A stretch of DNA of 64,000 bases from positions 47,789,724 through 47,853,723 of the forward strand of contig NC_083877.1 of NCBI RefSeq assembly GCF_032452875.1, in the 5' to 3' direction. This document shows, piece by piece, positions 44,185 to 56,277 of this stretch (positions within the stretch are counted from its first letter, which is position 1; every line of letters starts with the position of its first letter). The notes beneath the pieces are model-generated. The model had not been told where the DNA came from. It made no database searches and saw only the letters and a program-made list of their open reading frames with translations. This DNA is from Bos javanicus. Lineage: Eukaryota; Chordata; Mammalia; Artiodactyla; Bovidae. Both the position numbers and the translations under genes were made by a program.

Positions 44185-46994
44185 ACAAAATTCCTGGACA
44201 CACAGCATGAAGGAATACTACTGAAATGGGATAGTTAAGGATGACAGAGTGGGAAAACCTGAAGTTGTAGATTTCCTGGTGTTGGTACTTTTTGCCTCCA
44301 CAGGCTCCTAGGACCTCACTCACTCCCTACTTCTGCCACCAGGGGGTGCTATTCTATCAAGAAGCTTCTAAACCATTCCTCATTTCTAGGCCCACATGGA
44401 TTTTTTTCTCTGACGCAGGTTATTTCATGTCCAAGAGTTCATAAATCATGGTGTGAAACTTGCGTTTGTGCAAAATTCCTTGAAGAGGACTATTAGAGAA
44501 ATAATCTAGTGAACAGGATGTTTTAATGGAAAAGAGTAGGAATTTGATTCTACTCCAACTCTAGAGGAGTTTTTACTATCTGCTAGCCTGACCAGCACCA
44601 AATTTTAACTTGAAGTGTAGCATATAAAGAGATCTACTTTTAAGCACTTACTGCTTGTGAGAAACTTTCATTAATGCTATTAGTGATTGTGTGCCCTTGT
44701 GAAGGAGAGAAGTGAAGCCCAGTGTGTGCGTATGGCTTTGGGAAGGGCTTACAGAGTGCCTTGCAACTGAGCTTTCTGGTTTTTTCTTCCAGAGCCAACT
44801 CACTTCTCCCCTATTAAGCAAAAGATTCTGACTTCTGAGGAAATGTGTGTGTAAGTAGGTGACTTTGAAGCAAGGCAAGAACAGGGCTTTGTCCTGGATA
44901 AAGGTCGATTGGGAAGATAAATGCTCCCTCTGTGTCCATACTTCACACTGGTGAATAGAGTGGTAGTCAACCTGTTTATTTCCCAGCAAAAGGGAAGTGG
45001 CCATGTGACACATGAAGAAAGAGCTTGCATTTGCCTCCCAGATATTTGACCCTGTCCTTCTGAGAGCTACTGGGCATATTTCAAGTCTAAATCCACAGGA
45101 GAGTGTTTCCAGAGCTCATGGCCACAGCATTTAAACAGAGATGAGGAACAACCTGAACTGAGATGCATTAAGGAAATCCGATTCCATGACCTTCATCTGT
45201 GTCAAGTACAGCACCCGCATCTCGTGTCGTTTTTGCGACTTTACTGTCATTTTTCTTCCCACCATACTTCCTACCTTAGGAGTTCCTGTAGGAAGTGCAC
45301 GATTAATCTTTTATAGACCTATTCACCTAGGCTTGAAGGGAGTTTGTTTATGACATTGTCATTCCATGAACTCTGAGTTCCCCTGGGGTATGTGTTTGTT
45401 GAGCCAAGGTCCTGGCTGAAAGGAATAATGGGTTCAGTTTAGTTTGAGAAAACATTTAGAGTTACTTGGTTTCAACTCAGAGGGGGTGATTTTTAGTGAT
45501 AGAGTTAGTGACTGATAAAAGTGTATTTTGTTTATGGGAATTTTGACCCTTTGTGTGTCTATCTGTATCTGTGTGAGAGACCATGTGCCCTTGAGAGGTG
45601 AGGGGTGGGCACTCTCAGCCTGAACAAAATTGCCCTTTTTTAGTGTCATAGGTTTCCAATATTTTTTTGTTTTTTTCTTTAAGTAGCAGAAACCTACTGT
45701 CAAAATCTCATAGAAAACTAACATTTAACATAAATCGGTAAGTATTTTAATAGCAAAATGTATTTTTTAAGGACATTACTTGATATACAGTTAATCAGTG
45801 AGAGCAGGAATGTGTTTGGGGAACAGGGAAATTTGAAACTGCTAGTGACTGATGATAGTTACAGTCTTTTATAAGTTTCAGCATCCGCTTTATTTCTGTT
45901 TTTCCATATTTAGGTTATACTATATCAAGAAAAGCCAGATTTACTTAGGTCAGTAATTGCAAATTGTAAGTTTTCTAACAGCTTACTTTACAATCTCAAA
46001 ATACTCTTTCATTAAAAGAAAAGGTCAGGGAGGCTTTATTCTGAGGGCTCAATAAAAATGAAGTTACCTGGAAACTCCAGTGAACATGCTGGTATTTTCC
46101 TTTAAGTTAAAATTTGGGATGTAGCATATTTGTGTCAACATGCTTTACAACAGTTTGACAAATAAAAACATTTTTAAAATAAGATTTGTGAATGTTGGTC
46201 CTGTGGCATATGGAGTTAACACACTCTACCCTGTCTCTGCCACTAAAAGCAGTAAGAAATCCTGGGCAGAATACATAAAGCAGCTGTTGGAAGACTCCGA
46301 AAAGTAAATGGTAGCAGACAGATTGTGAAAGGGACCAGAACTTGAAGTTCAACCAAACTGGTGGTGAGGGAGTTTCTCTTTATTTTCCTCTGATATCAAC
46401 ATTTTTGGATTCAAAGGCAGCCACAAACCTAGAGATGCACACTAGGTGTGGGAACAAAAACTGAAGCAAACTCTTCTCTTCTGGTCTGAAGAACAGGAAA
46501 ACAGTCCCTTCAGCTTACAGAAAGTGGGAGAAGTCTTTGGGATATCACCCCTTTTTTTGCGTGCCCTGTCTCTAAAATATACAATATCCCTTCCCTATGA
46601 AATAGCAGAATGGCCTTGTCAGAGAAAGAAGCCAGTGAGCTTGATAGATCAATAGAAACTATCCAGTTTGAATAATGGAGAGAAAAAAAGATAAATATAT
46701 ATATATATAAACAGAACCTTAGGAACGTATAGAACAACAAGAAAAAAAAATGAGATTTGGATAACATATTTGTGGATCAAAGATATTTATAAACATTAAG
46801 TCAAACTACTAGTTATATGCAGGGGAAAAGTTTTCCTTTCCTTGAGGAATTGGTATGTTACTGCTTAAAGACAGTGAGAGAAATGTAACATATCACTGCA
46901 TATTTCCCTTGTCATTTTGGTTGTCAGAAAATATGTTAAATTTCAGACCCAAATATAATTGTTACTTTGATTCCTTCTAGACAGGTTTTCATTA
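44185..46994. other. Repeat-poor, non-genic stretch
   Basis: About 2.8 kb without a confident transposon. Short TA repeats near 46695. Antisense open frames of 76-121 codons (44648-45030) overlap each other and have no domain. No exon was recognised. Confidence 0.45.
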
Positions 46995-47247
46995 TTTATT
47001 TCCAGTGCAAAAATCCAGGAAAAAAATAAAAGGAGTAAAATTAGAAAAGAACAAGCAAAACTGTTGTTATTAGCAGATGACATGATTGTCTTCATAGAAA
47101 ACTTAAAAGAATCTAAAAAAAAGCTAAAACCAATAAGTGAATTTAACAAGACTGGTGACTTCAAAGTCAATATACAAAAATAAATTGTATTTCTAAATGT
47201 TAGCAGTGACCAACTGGAGAAAGAAAATTTAAAAGAATTATATATAT
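46995..47247 (+). mobile_element. Old L1M ORF2 fragment, first part
   Basis: 'gttattagcagatgacatga', 'cttcatagaaaacttaaaag' and 'caaagtcaatatacaaaaat' encode the degraded ADDM(I) (RT motif C) region and the following VNIQK segment of L1 ORF2. Continues at 47971. Confidence 0.88.
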
Positions 47248-47970
47248 ATATTTTTAATTTTTATTTAATTTTTAAACTTTACATAATTGTATTAATTTTG
47301 CCAAATATCAAAATGAATCCACCACAGGTATACATGTGTCCCCCAACCTGAACCCTCCTCCCTCCTCCCTCCCCATACCGTCCCTCTGGGTCGTCCCAGT
47401 GCACTAGCCCCAAGCATCCAGTATCGTGCATCGAACCTGGACTGGCATCTCATTTCATACCTGATATTTTACATGTTTCAATGCCATTCTCCCAAATCTT
47501 CCCACCCTCTCCCTCTCCCACAGAGTCCATAAGACTGTTCTATACATCACTGTCTCTTTTGCTGTCTCGTACACAGGGTTATTGTTACCATCTTTTTAAA
47601 TTCCATATATATGCGTTAGTATACTGTATTGGTGTTTTTCCTTCTGGCTTACTTCACTCTGTATAATAGGCTCCAGTTTCATCCACCTCATTAGAACTGA
47701 TTCAAATGTATTCTTTTTAATGGCTGAGTAATACTCTATTGTGTATATGTACCACAGCTTTCTTATCCATTCTTCTGCTGATGGACATCTAGGTTGCTTC
47801 CATGTCCTGGCTATTAGAAACAGTGCTGCGATGAACATTGGGGTACACGTGTCTCTTTCCCTTCTGGTTTCCTTGGTGTGTATGCCCAGCAGTGGGATTG
47901 CTGGATCATAAGGCAGTTCTATTTCCAGTTTTTTAAGGAATCTCCACACTGTTCTCCATAGTGGCTGTAT
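47248..47970 (-). mobile_element. Ruminant L1 3' fragment
   Basis: Starts with A/T-rich tail sequence, the C-rich complement of the 3' UTR ('ctccctcctccctccccata'), then antisense ORF2 end. Inserted in the older + L1M, which resumes at 47971. Confidence 0.92.
47596..47949 (-). pseudogene. L1 ORF2 C-terminal remnant
   Basis: 117 codons reading FLKKLEIELPYDPAIPLLGI, TCTPMFIAALFLIARTWKQP, EWIRKLWYIYTIEYYSAIKK. This is the conserved C-terminal segment of L1 ORF2 and is still open, so the copy is moderately young. Endonuclease and RT domains are absent by 5' truncation. Confidence 0.92.
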
Positions 47971-48080
47971 TATATTTTATGAGAGCATCAAAACAAGAGG
48001 TATCTAGGAAGAACCTTTAAGGAAAGATGTGAAAGACCTGCACAATAGGCACTACAAAATATTGCTGAGAATGGTTAAAT
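47971..48080 (+). mobile_element. Old L1M ORF2 fragment, second part
   Basis: 'gagagcatcaaaacaagagg', 'gatgtgaaagacctgcacaa' and 'ctacaaaatattgctgagaa' continue the ORF2 of 46995-47247 after the younger L1. Confidence 0.82.
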
Positions 48081-48781
48081 CAAATTGAAAAATAGAATTA
48101 TACCATGTTCATTTTGATTTTCAAATGTTAAACCAACCTTGCCTTCCTTGTAGGAAACCTTCATAGTCATGATGTATTAACCCTTTATGTGTTTCTGGAT
48201 AAATTTCTTTAAATTTTATTAAAGATTTTTGTTTTATGTTCATGGTTTGTGCTTCACTTATAAAACTCATATTTTGATATCTGGGTTACACTAATCTCAT
48301 AAAATGGTTTTATGGGAAAAATTTAATTCTTCTGTGGTTTCCAAAAGAAATCGTGTATGGTTGGTGCTATTTTATTTGTTCTTTAAACGTTTGATAAAAT
48401 TAAACTTAGAGGGTATCTGGAAATGGTCTTTTTATTGTGTGGAGATTTCTAATAATTTAATTTCTTAAGGGCTATTCAGATTATCTGCATCTTCTCATGT
48501 CACTTACACTGATTTATATCTTTCAAGGAATTTGCCCATTTCATCTGATTTATCAACTTTATTGGTGTGAAGTATTCCTAATATTCCTTTACCATTTTGC
48601 TTCTTTAATATTTTATGGCATCAAAGATGATCTCATCTTTTATTTTAAATGCTGGTAACTTACTTTGTTTTGTTTTTTATTTTTGGCCAGTCTAGTTAAA
48701 AGGGTTATAACATTTCTTATATTTTCAGGAAACTAATATTTGCTTATATTTATTTATTGTAACATTTGTCTATTTCCTATT

Positions 48782-49078
48782 TCATTGACTTCTGCTGCTG
48801 CTGCTAAGTCACTTCAGTTGTGTCCGACTTTGTGCGACCCCATAGATGGCAGCCCACCAGGCTTCCTCGTCCCTGGGATTCTCCAGGCAAGAACACTGGA
48901 GTGGGTTGCCATTTCCTTCTCCAATGCATGAAAGTGAAAAGTGAAAGTGAAGTCGCTCAGTCATGTCTGACTCTTCGTGACCCCATGGACTGCAGCCTAC
49001 CAGGCTCCCCTGTCCATGGGGTTTTCCAGGCAAGAGTACTAGAGTGGGTTGGCATTGCCTTCTCCATCATTGACTTCT
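48782..49078 (-). mobile_element. Bov-A2 SINE with 12-bp target duplication
   Basis: The body 48794-49066 starts with (GCT)n and has two inverted monomers. Perfect direct repeats TCATTGACTTCT occur at 48782-48793 and 49067-49078. Inserted in old L1M. Confidence 0.98.
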
Positions 49079-49325
49079 ATTCTGCTTTTTTTTCTTTCAT
49101 CATTTTACTTATATTGGTTTAAAATTGCTTTTCTTTGCTTAGTTTCCTAAGGAGAAAGTTCAGACATACGGCTTTATGCTTTCTCCCCTTTGTGATAGAA
49201 GCATTTACAGCATTAAATTTACCACAAAGCACTGTTTTATTTATAGCTCACAAATTTTCAAGTGATGTATTTCATTATCATTCAGTTTTAAATATTTTAA
49301 AATTTACCTTGAATTTAAGATTTTA

Positions 49326-49780
49326 AGTCAGCATTTAACACAAGATTAAATTTCCACTAAGTACAGAAATTAGACTACATCCTCAACCCAACTTTTCTAG
49401 CTTTAGGAACTATTACATAGGTATGTAAACTGCAACAACTCTAATGGAATGTAATTCTTCCATGTCTATCTCTAGAGCCTTAAAAATATTTAAGTCCTTT
49501 GAACTAATTATCTTAGTACCATCCTTTGTAAGTAATATGAAAGAAAAAGCATTATGCATAAATCCATTCATGCAGAGTTACAGACATTTTAGAAAACCCC
49601 AAACAGTCAATATATCCAAAAAGAAGGACATGATTGTTGAATTACAAACTCAAAAAATGACATATTTGCACTGGTAAATGAATATTTATCAAGAGTTTAT
49701 AGTAAGATAGGAAAATGCATATATTATAATATCTAGGGTAAATCTGTATATAGAAATATGTATACCTACTAAAATAATTT
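49326..49780. other. AT-rich stretch inside the L1M, unassigned
   Basis: It interrupts the antisense L1M order. 'gaatatttatcaagagttta', 'aggaaaatgcatatattata' and 'aatctgtatatag' weakly resemble a + strand old LINE 3' region. I cannot assign it. Confidence 0.4.
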
Positions 49781-50537
49781 CTTTGACCTATGTTATTTAT
49801 GTTTGGCTTAATTTCCAAATATTTGAGGACTTTCTGTATATTGTATACTATTTTCTAGTTTAAGTTCATTGTGGTCACAGTGCATATTCTGTATGATTTT
49901 ACTTTTTTAAATTTATAAAGCTATGTTTTATGACTCAACATATGGCCTACTTCAGTTACACACTGACTTGTAAAGAATGTGCATTCTGCTGTTATACAGG
50001 TGCTGCATTCTATAAATATCAGTTAGGCTAAATTAATTGGTAATGTTGTTCATATTTATTTTCTTACTGATTTTTGTCTATTTCTGTTGATTTACTGAGA
50101 GAGGTGTGTAAAGATATAAATTTTAGGTGGTATGTTCAGTTATGTCTTCATATACCATCAGTTTTTGCTTCATGTACCTTGAATCTCTGTTAATGGATAT
50201 ACACATATTTAAAACTATTATGTCTTCTCCCTGAACTGAACCCATTATCATTATAAAATGTCCCTTTTTATCTCTGGTCCTTGTTTTAAGGACCACTTTG
50301 TTGCCTACAAAGCCACATGAGTAGGTTTGCATGTGTAATATTTCCCATCTTTTACTCTGAACTTTTATGTATCTTTATATTTAAAAATATAAGCAACACA
50401 TAGCTTGATCCTTATTTTTTATCTAGTCTGATATTCTCTAACTCTAAATTAGAATCTTAATCCACTTTCAGTTAATGAGTTATTGACATGATTGGCTTTA
50501 AGTCTACCATTTTTCTGTTTGTGTTTATTACTTGACT

Positions 50538-50771
50538 ACATTTCAGTATCGGATTCCCTGGTGGCTCAGACAGTAAAGCGTCTGCCCACAATGCAGGAGA
50601 CCCAGGTTTGATCCCTGGGTTGAGAAGATTCCCTGGAGAAGGAGATGGCAACCCACTCCAGTACTCTTGCCTAGAAAATTCCATGGATGGAGGAGCCTGG
50701 TGGGCTACAGTCCATGAGGTTGCAGAGAGTCAGATAACCTGAGCAAATTCACTTCACTCACATTTCAGTAT
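50538..50771 (+). mobile_element. Bov-tA SINE with 12-bp target duplication
   Basis: The body 50550-50759 is flanked by perfect ACATTTCAGTAT repeats at 50538-50549 and 50760-50771. Head 'ggattccctggtggctcaga', then 'cccactccagtactcttgcc'. Confidence 0.98.
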
Positions 50772-51156
50772 TACATTTGACTTCCTTGATTAGCTTTTTT
50801 TTTTTTTTTAATTTATTTATTTACTTTAATTGGAGGCTAATTACTTTACAATATTTTGGTGGTTTTTGCCATACATTGACATGAATCAGCCATGGGTGGA
50901 CATGTGTCCCCCATCCCGAACCCCCTCCCTCCTCCCTCCCCATCCCATCCCTCTGGGTTGTCCCAGAGCACTGGCTTTGAGTGCCCTGTTTCATCAAACT
51001 TGGACTGGTGATCTCTTTCACATATGATAAAATATATGTTTCAATGCTATTCTCTCAAATTATCCCACCCTCGTCTTCTCCCACAGAGTCCAAAAGTCTG
51101 TTCTTTATATGTGTCTCTTTTGCTGTCTCACAAATATGGTCATCATTACCGTCTTT

Positions 51157-51399
51157 CTAAATTCCATATATATATGTTAATATACTGTATTGGTGTTTTA
51201 CTTTCTGACTTACTTCAATCCATTTAATAGGCTCCAGTTTTATCCACCTCATTAGAACTGATTCAAATATGTTCTTTTTAATAGCTGAGTAATACTCCAT
51301 TGTGTATATGTACCACAGCTTTCTTATCCATTCATTTGCCAATGGACATCTAGGTTGCTTCCATGTCCTGGCTATTAGAAACAGTGCTGTGATGAACAT
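51157..51399 (-). pseudogene. L1 ORF2 C-terminal remnant
   Basis: 80 codons reading MFITALFLIARTWKQPRCPL, EWIRKLWYIYTMEYYSAIKK, the extreme C-terminus of L1 ORF2. Upstream frames 51506-51721 (GEKGTLLHFWWECKLVQPLW) and 51780-52607 continue the same protein with frameshifts. Confidence 0.9.
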
Positions 51400-51779
51400 T
51401 GGGGTACACGTGTCTCTTTCAATTCTGGTTTCCTTGGTGTGTATGCCCAGCAGTGGGATTGCTGGGTCATAAGGCAGTTCTATTTCCAGTTTTTTTAAGG
51501 AATCTCTACACTGTTCTCCATAGTGGCTGTACTAGTTTGCATTCCCACCAAAAGTGTAAGAGGGTTCCCTTTTCTCCACACCCTCTCCAGTATTTATTGT
51601 TTGTAGACTTTTTGATAGCAGCCATTCTGACCAGCATGAGATGGTACGTCATTGCGGTTTTGATTTGCATTTCTCTGATAATGAGTGATGTTGAGCATCT
51701 TTTCATGTGTTTGTTAGCCATCTGTATGTCTTCTTTGGAGAAATGTCTATTTTGTTTTTTGGCCCATTTTTTGATTGGG

Positions 51780-52607
51780 TCATTTATTTTTTCTGGTATT
51801 GAGCTGCATGAGCTGTTTGTATATTTTTGAGATTAATTCTTTTTCATTTGCTTCATCTGCTACTATTTTCTCCCATTCTGAATGCTGTCTTTTCACCTTG
51901 ATTATAGTTTCCATGATTGTGCAAAAGCTTTTAAGTTTAATTAGGTCCCATTTGTTTATTTTTGCTTTTATTTCCATTACTCTGGGAGGTGGGTCATAGA
52001 GGATCCTGCTGTTATTTATGTCAGAGAGTGTTTTGCCTATGTTTTCCTCTAGGAGTTTTATAGTTTCTGGTCTTATGTTTAGATCTTTAATCCATTTTGA
52101 GTTTATTTTTGTGTATGGTGTTAGAAAGTGTTCCAGTTTCATTCTTTTACAAGTGGTTGACCAGTTTTCCCAGCACCAGTTTTTAAAGACATTGTCTTTT
52201 CTCCAGTGTATATTCTTGCCTCCTTTGTCAAAGGTGTCCATAGGTGCGGGGATTTATCTCTGGGCTTTCTATTTTGTTCCATTGATCTATATTTCTGTCT
52301 TTGTGCCAGTACCATACTGTCTTGATGACTGTGACTTTGTAGTAGAGCCTGAAGTCAGGCAGGTTGATTCCTCCAATTCCATTCTTCTTAAGATTGCTTT
52401 GGCTATTCGAGGTTTTTTGTATTTCCATACAAATTGTGAAATTATTTGTTGTAGCTCTGTGAAAAATACCGTTGGTAGCTTGATAGGGATTGCATTGAAT
52501 CTATAGATTGCTTTGGGTAGTATACTCATTTTCACTATATTGATTCTTCTGATCCATGAACATGGTATATTTCTCCATCTATTAGTGTCCTCTATGATTT
52601 CTTTCAC
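51780..52607 (-). pseudogene. L1 ORF2 thumb/connection region, frameshifted
   Basis: Two overlapping frames (51780-52241 and 52228-52607) read RINIVKMSILPKAIYRFNAI, PTVFFTELQQIISQFVWKYK, GKTLSDINNSRILYDPPPRV. They form the region between RT and the C-terminal Cys-rich segment of L1 ORF2, split by at least one frameshift. Confidence 0.88.
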
Positions 52608-52799
52608 CAGTGTTTTATAGTTTTCTATATATAGGTCTTTTATTTCTTTAGGTAGATATATTCCTAAGTCTTTTATTCTTTTTGTTGCAATGGTGAATTG
52701 AATTGTTTCCTTAATTTCTCTTTCTATTTTCTCATTATTAGTGTATAGGAATGCAAGGGATTTCTGTGTGTTGATGTTATACCCAGCAACTTTACTATA

Positions 52800-52991
52800 T
52801 TAATTGATTAGCTCTAGTAATTTTCCGGTGGAGTTTTTAGGGTTTTCTATGTAGAGGATAATGTCATCTACAAACAGTGAGAGTTTACTTCTTCTTTTCC
52901 AATCTGGATTCCTTTTATTTCTTTTTCTGCTCTGATTGCTGAGGCCAAAACTTCCAAAATTATGTTTAATAGTAGTGGTGAAAGTGGGCAC
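52800..52991 (-). pseudogene. L1 RT palm remnant with altered catalytic box
   Basis: Contains KLSLFVDDIILYIENPKNST, where L1 normally has FADD. The Ala to Val change and surrounding stops show a decayed reverse transcriptase. Confidence 0.85.
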
Positions 52992-53576
52992 CCTTGTCTT
53001 GTTCCTGACTTTAGGGGAAATGCTTTCAATTTTTCACCATTGAGGATAATGTTTGCTGTGGGTTTGTCATATATAGCTTTTATTATGTTGATGTATGTTC
53101 CTTCTATTTCAAGATTAAATTCTTAAAGGTACAAAATTGATAACAAATACCAAAAAGCAAGGATTAAAAATCTAGAGTACTTTCAAAAATACAATACTAA
53201 AAACACAAAGAAAATGAATCACAAAAATTATTAAAATATATATATATATGAACTTTGCTTTAAAAATAGGGTCTTTTTTGGCAAGGTAATAGTAGGTTAT
53301 AAAATGAAAGTTAAAGGAGTAATAGAGAACTTAAGTTTTAAAAGCAATTAAAAAGTTAAAATAGTAAAAATGTACCTAGAAATTTCTCTGGAGCTGTTGT
53401 GGGCAGTGTGGGGTCAGTTCAGTTTCAGATAGTTCCTTGTTTCAGCTTGTACTTGTTCTCAAGGTCTATAGGCTCCCTCCAGTTCTTAGTCAATGTTAAC
53501 TATAAGGTTTTAATCTGTGGTACCTGTCACTTCCAGAGCAGTTCCCTCTTCTTTGTTTATTTTGACTTCCTCTGTT

Positions 53577-53875
53577 TGCAAGTCTCTGCTGCTACTGCTA
53601 CTGCTGCTGCTGCTAAGTCGCTTCAGTCGTGTCTGACTCTGTGGGACCCCAGAGACAGCAGCTCACCAGGCTCCCCCGTCCCTGGGATTCTCTAGGCAAG
53701 AACATTGGAGTGAGTTGCCATTTCCTTCTCCAGTGCATGAAAGTGAGAAGTGAAAGTGAAGCCACTCAGTCGTGTCTGACTCTTAGCGACCCCATGGACT
53801 GCAGCCCACCAGGCTCCTCTGTCCATGGGATTTTCCAGGCAAGAGTACTGGAGTGGGGTGCCATTGCAAGTCTCT
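53577..53875 (-). mobile_element. Bov-A2 SINE with 11-bp target duplication
   Basis: The body 53588-53864 starts with (GCT)n and an ACT variant, then two inverted monomers. Perfect direct repeats TGCAAGTCTCT occur at 53577-53587 and 53865-53875. Inserted in the L1 5' UTR. Confidence 0.98.
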
Positions 53876-54220
53876 AGGGTGTCTAATTTCTGCCCTGGCA
53901 CAAGAGGGCAAAGGTGGTCACTTATTTAGGCTCACTTGTTCAGTTGTGTTGTGGGGAGGGAGGAACACTGCAAACAAATATTGCTGGCACGTATGGGGAG
54001 TGCTTGCAGTGTATGGATCACACTGGGTTTGCCCCAGCTCACAGCGGCATGTGCTTTTCGGGTCTACCCTGCTCAGGCTCCACGGTGCTCTGCAAGGCAC
54101 TGTCCAAAGCAGGCCCTGCATTTTGTGCACTTCCCAGGTCTAAGCTGCTTGGGCTCAGGTTCTTGGGTACTCCACAAGGGCACAGACTCAGTTTGGCATG
54201 TGTTAGGTGCCCTTCCCAGC

Positions 54221-55371
54221 TTATTCTTCTATGGTACCCTGTTCTACAAATCAACCTATTTCATCAGCCTTGAATTCCTATATATACCACTTTAGCTCAT
54301 CAAGGTCTCAGATTTCTGCTTGGGAACCACCTCACTTCTTCATTTTCAAGAAATTAACTTCAAGCAGAAATGTGGGGTGGTGGTGGCAATCATCACATAT
54401 ATTTTTCTTTTCTCAGGGATGACAAGTCATATGCCTCCTGTTTTCCAATGACTGAAAATAACTTACTCATGTATTTTGTCTAGTTTGAGAGTTGTTTACA
54501 ACTGTAAGGCTAGTCTGGTACCAAGTACTCTCTCATGATTACAAAAACCTGTTATTTAAAGTAGTTGATGTTAACTAAATCCAACTTGTATTTATTTTAT
54601 AGTCCTTAAAACAAGTCAAGAGCATATGTGAGCAACTAAAATTTCAAGGACTAATAAGATGATGAAGCATGTAATTAATCTACTACACTAATAAATTCTA
54701 CTATGAAACCATATATTGGCATTTAAGCTTGAATTTTGACTTTGGCATGATAATATTTGAAACTCTTTCAAGGAAGAATTTTTAAAAGGTGACCCAACAG
54801 CTTTCTATAGATTGAATATTGGAAGTAGTGTTTTTTTCCATTTGGAAGCATTGATTTCTTCCTTGCATTGATTTTTATGTAATGCACTGATTGACGTGGC
54901 TGCCTTAGGATAGTAAGTCTGTTGCATTTCATTTTTTATCATCTCCAAACATCTTGATTCAAGCCTTAGAATCATTGATTGATTATAGTGTTGGTGTCCT
55001 GAACATTGCAATGGGTTGTTTTTGTTTTAAAATTTAACCCCTGTAGGTAAAGTGAAGAAGAGGGGTCTATTATTTTTTATCCTGCTTCACATGCTTACTT
55101 GGTGACAGTTTATTCAGATTCCTGTAATTGGTGATTTGTGGTTCTTTAGGCAAGTAGTGAAAGTTAATCTTTCTTATCTATCTCTTTCCTATTAATAGAG
55201 GCAAAAAAGTTTTCAGGAAGCAGAGAGCTCCCTCACTTTCCCCAGGTCTCACTGGCATGTAGAGTCATTCAGGCTTCAGTATGTCACACAACAAGGCTCT
55301 GAAGCGTTAACCACGTTGTTGGACTGTCATTAGCACACCAACCAAGTGGAACAAGAGCTGACCTGAGGATT
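54221..55371. other. AT-rich non-genic stretch
   Basis: No confident repeat or exon recognised. Confidence 0.4.
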
Positions 55372-55571
55372 GTGTTAGTCCTTCAATTGTGTCCAACTCT
55401 TTGCAACCCCACAGACTGTAGCCTGCAAGGGTCCTCTGTCCATGGAATTCTCCAGGCAAGAATAGTGGAGTGGGTAGACATTCCCTTCTCCAGGGGATCT
55501 TTCTGACCCAGGGATGAAACCCAGGTCTCCTGCATTGCAGGCAGATTCTTTACTGTCTGAGCCACCAGGGA
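55372..55571 (-). mobile_element. Bov-tA SINE
   Basis: The + strand runs from 'tagtccttcaattgtgtcca' to 'ctgtctgagccaccaggga'. Full length and inverted. Confidence 0.95.
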
Positions 55572-56039
55572 CTTGATCTCAAAGATTATTGAAACAGAAA
55601 CTTGTAGGTATCCCCACTCATGCTCTTTAGTTCTACTTTGTCGCTGCCAAGGATTCGTTTCCTTTGTTTAGAGGAGAGGACTACTTCCTCAGCCTCTCAC
55701 TAGCCACACATCTAAGACTGGTTATTTCTTAGGTCTAATATATAGAGCATCTCAGTTTTTATTCTCTTATTGAAGTAACTAGGAAGAGATGTGGAAATAT
55801 ACACATTATAATTATTACAATGTTTATTATACTTTTAGAATAGTTCCTAAAATCATTGACTTGCCATACTTGTCAGTCTGTTATTTTCTCTATCCTTTAA
55901 GGCTGCTGAAGCTACATTTCTTTAAAGAGTAGTTCCCAACTCAGACTTTCTCCTGAGTTAATCTGCTTGAATTACTGACATTTTGGTGTATTTTAATATG
56001 GGAATTCAAAAAGGGATATTTTTTCTTTTCAGTTTTATT
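55572..56039. other. AT-rich non-genic spacer
   Basis: No repeat or exon recognised. Confidence 0.4.
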
Positions 56040-56277
56040 TTAAAAAATATTTATTTATTTTTGGTGGTGTTGGGTCTTTGGCGATGCTGCATGCTGCGGG
56101 CTTTCTCTAGTTGCGGCATGCAGGCTTCAGTAGATGCTGTGTGAATAGGCTCTGTAGTCGTGGTGCACAGGCTCTGTTGCCTTGCAGCATGTGGAGTCTT
56201 CCCAGACCAGGGATCGAACCCACGTCCCCTGCATTGCCAGGCAGATTCTTAACAACTGGACAACCAGGCAAGTCCTC
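56040..56277 (-). mobile_element. CHR-type SINE, long variant
   Basis: The + strand has 'tttttggtggtgttgggtct', 'cgggctttctctagttgcgg', 'agggatcgaacccacgtccc' and 'ttaacaactggacaaccagg'. Inverted. Confidence 0.9.

Larger units (their letters stand above)
48095..50537 (-). mobile_element. Old L1M ORF2 in antisense orientation
   Basis: Antisense ORF2 phrases in order: 'taaaccaaccttgccttcct', 'ctcataaaatggttttatgg', 'tcaaggaatttgcccatttc', 'gttcattgtggtcacagtgc', 'gaatgtgcattctgctgtta', 'cattatcattataaaatgtc'. It spans RT back toward the endonuclease domain. It is interrupted by Bov-A2 (48794-49066) and by an unassigned AT-rich stretch (49326-49780). Confidence 0.85.
50795..54220 (-). mobile_element. 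Ruminant L1, internally deleted (3' part joined to 5' UTR)
   Basis: 50795-53110 is antisense 3' UTR plus the C-terminal ~60% of ORF2, beginning with a T run. 53111-54220 is antisense L1 5' UTR ('gcaaggtaatagtaggttat', 'ctctggagctgttgtgggca', 'caaggtctataggctccctc', 'ggtctaagctgcttgggctc'). Both parts share the same strand, so ORF1 and the N-terminal part of ORF2 are missing at about 53110. A Bov-A2 lies in the 5' UTR part. Confidence 0.85.

Noticed and set aside
48090..50537. Twin-priming inversion of a single L1
   Set aside because: In twin priming the inverted segment is the 5' part and lies away from the poly-A end. Here the two pieces converge in the opposite arrangement.
53914..54295. 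Two overlapping 119-codon open frames on +
   Set aside because: They lie in the antisense of an L1 5' UTR.
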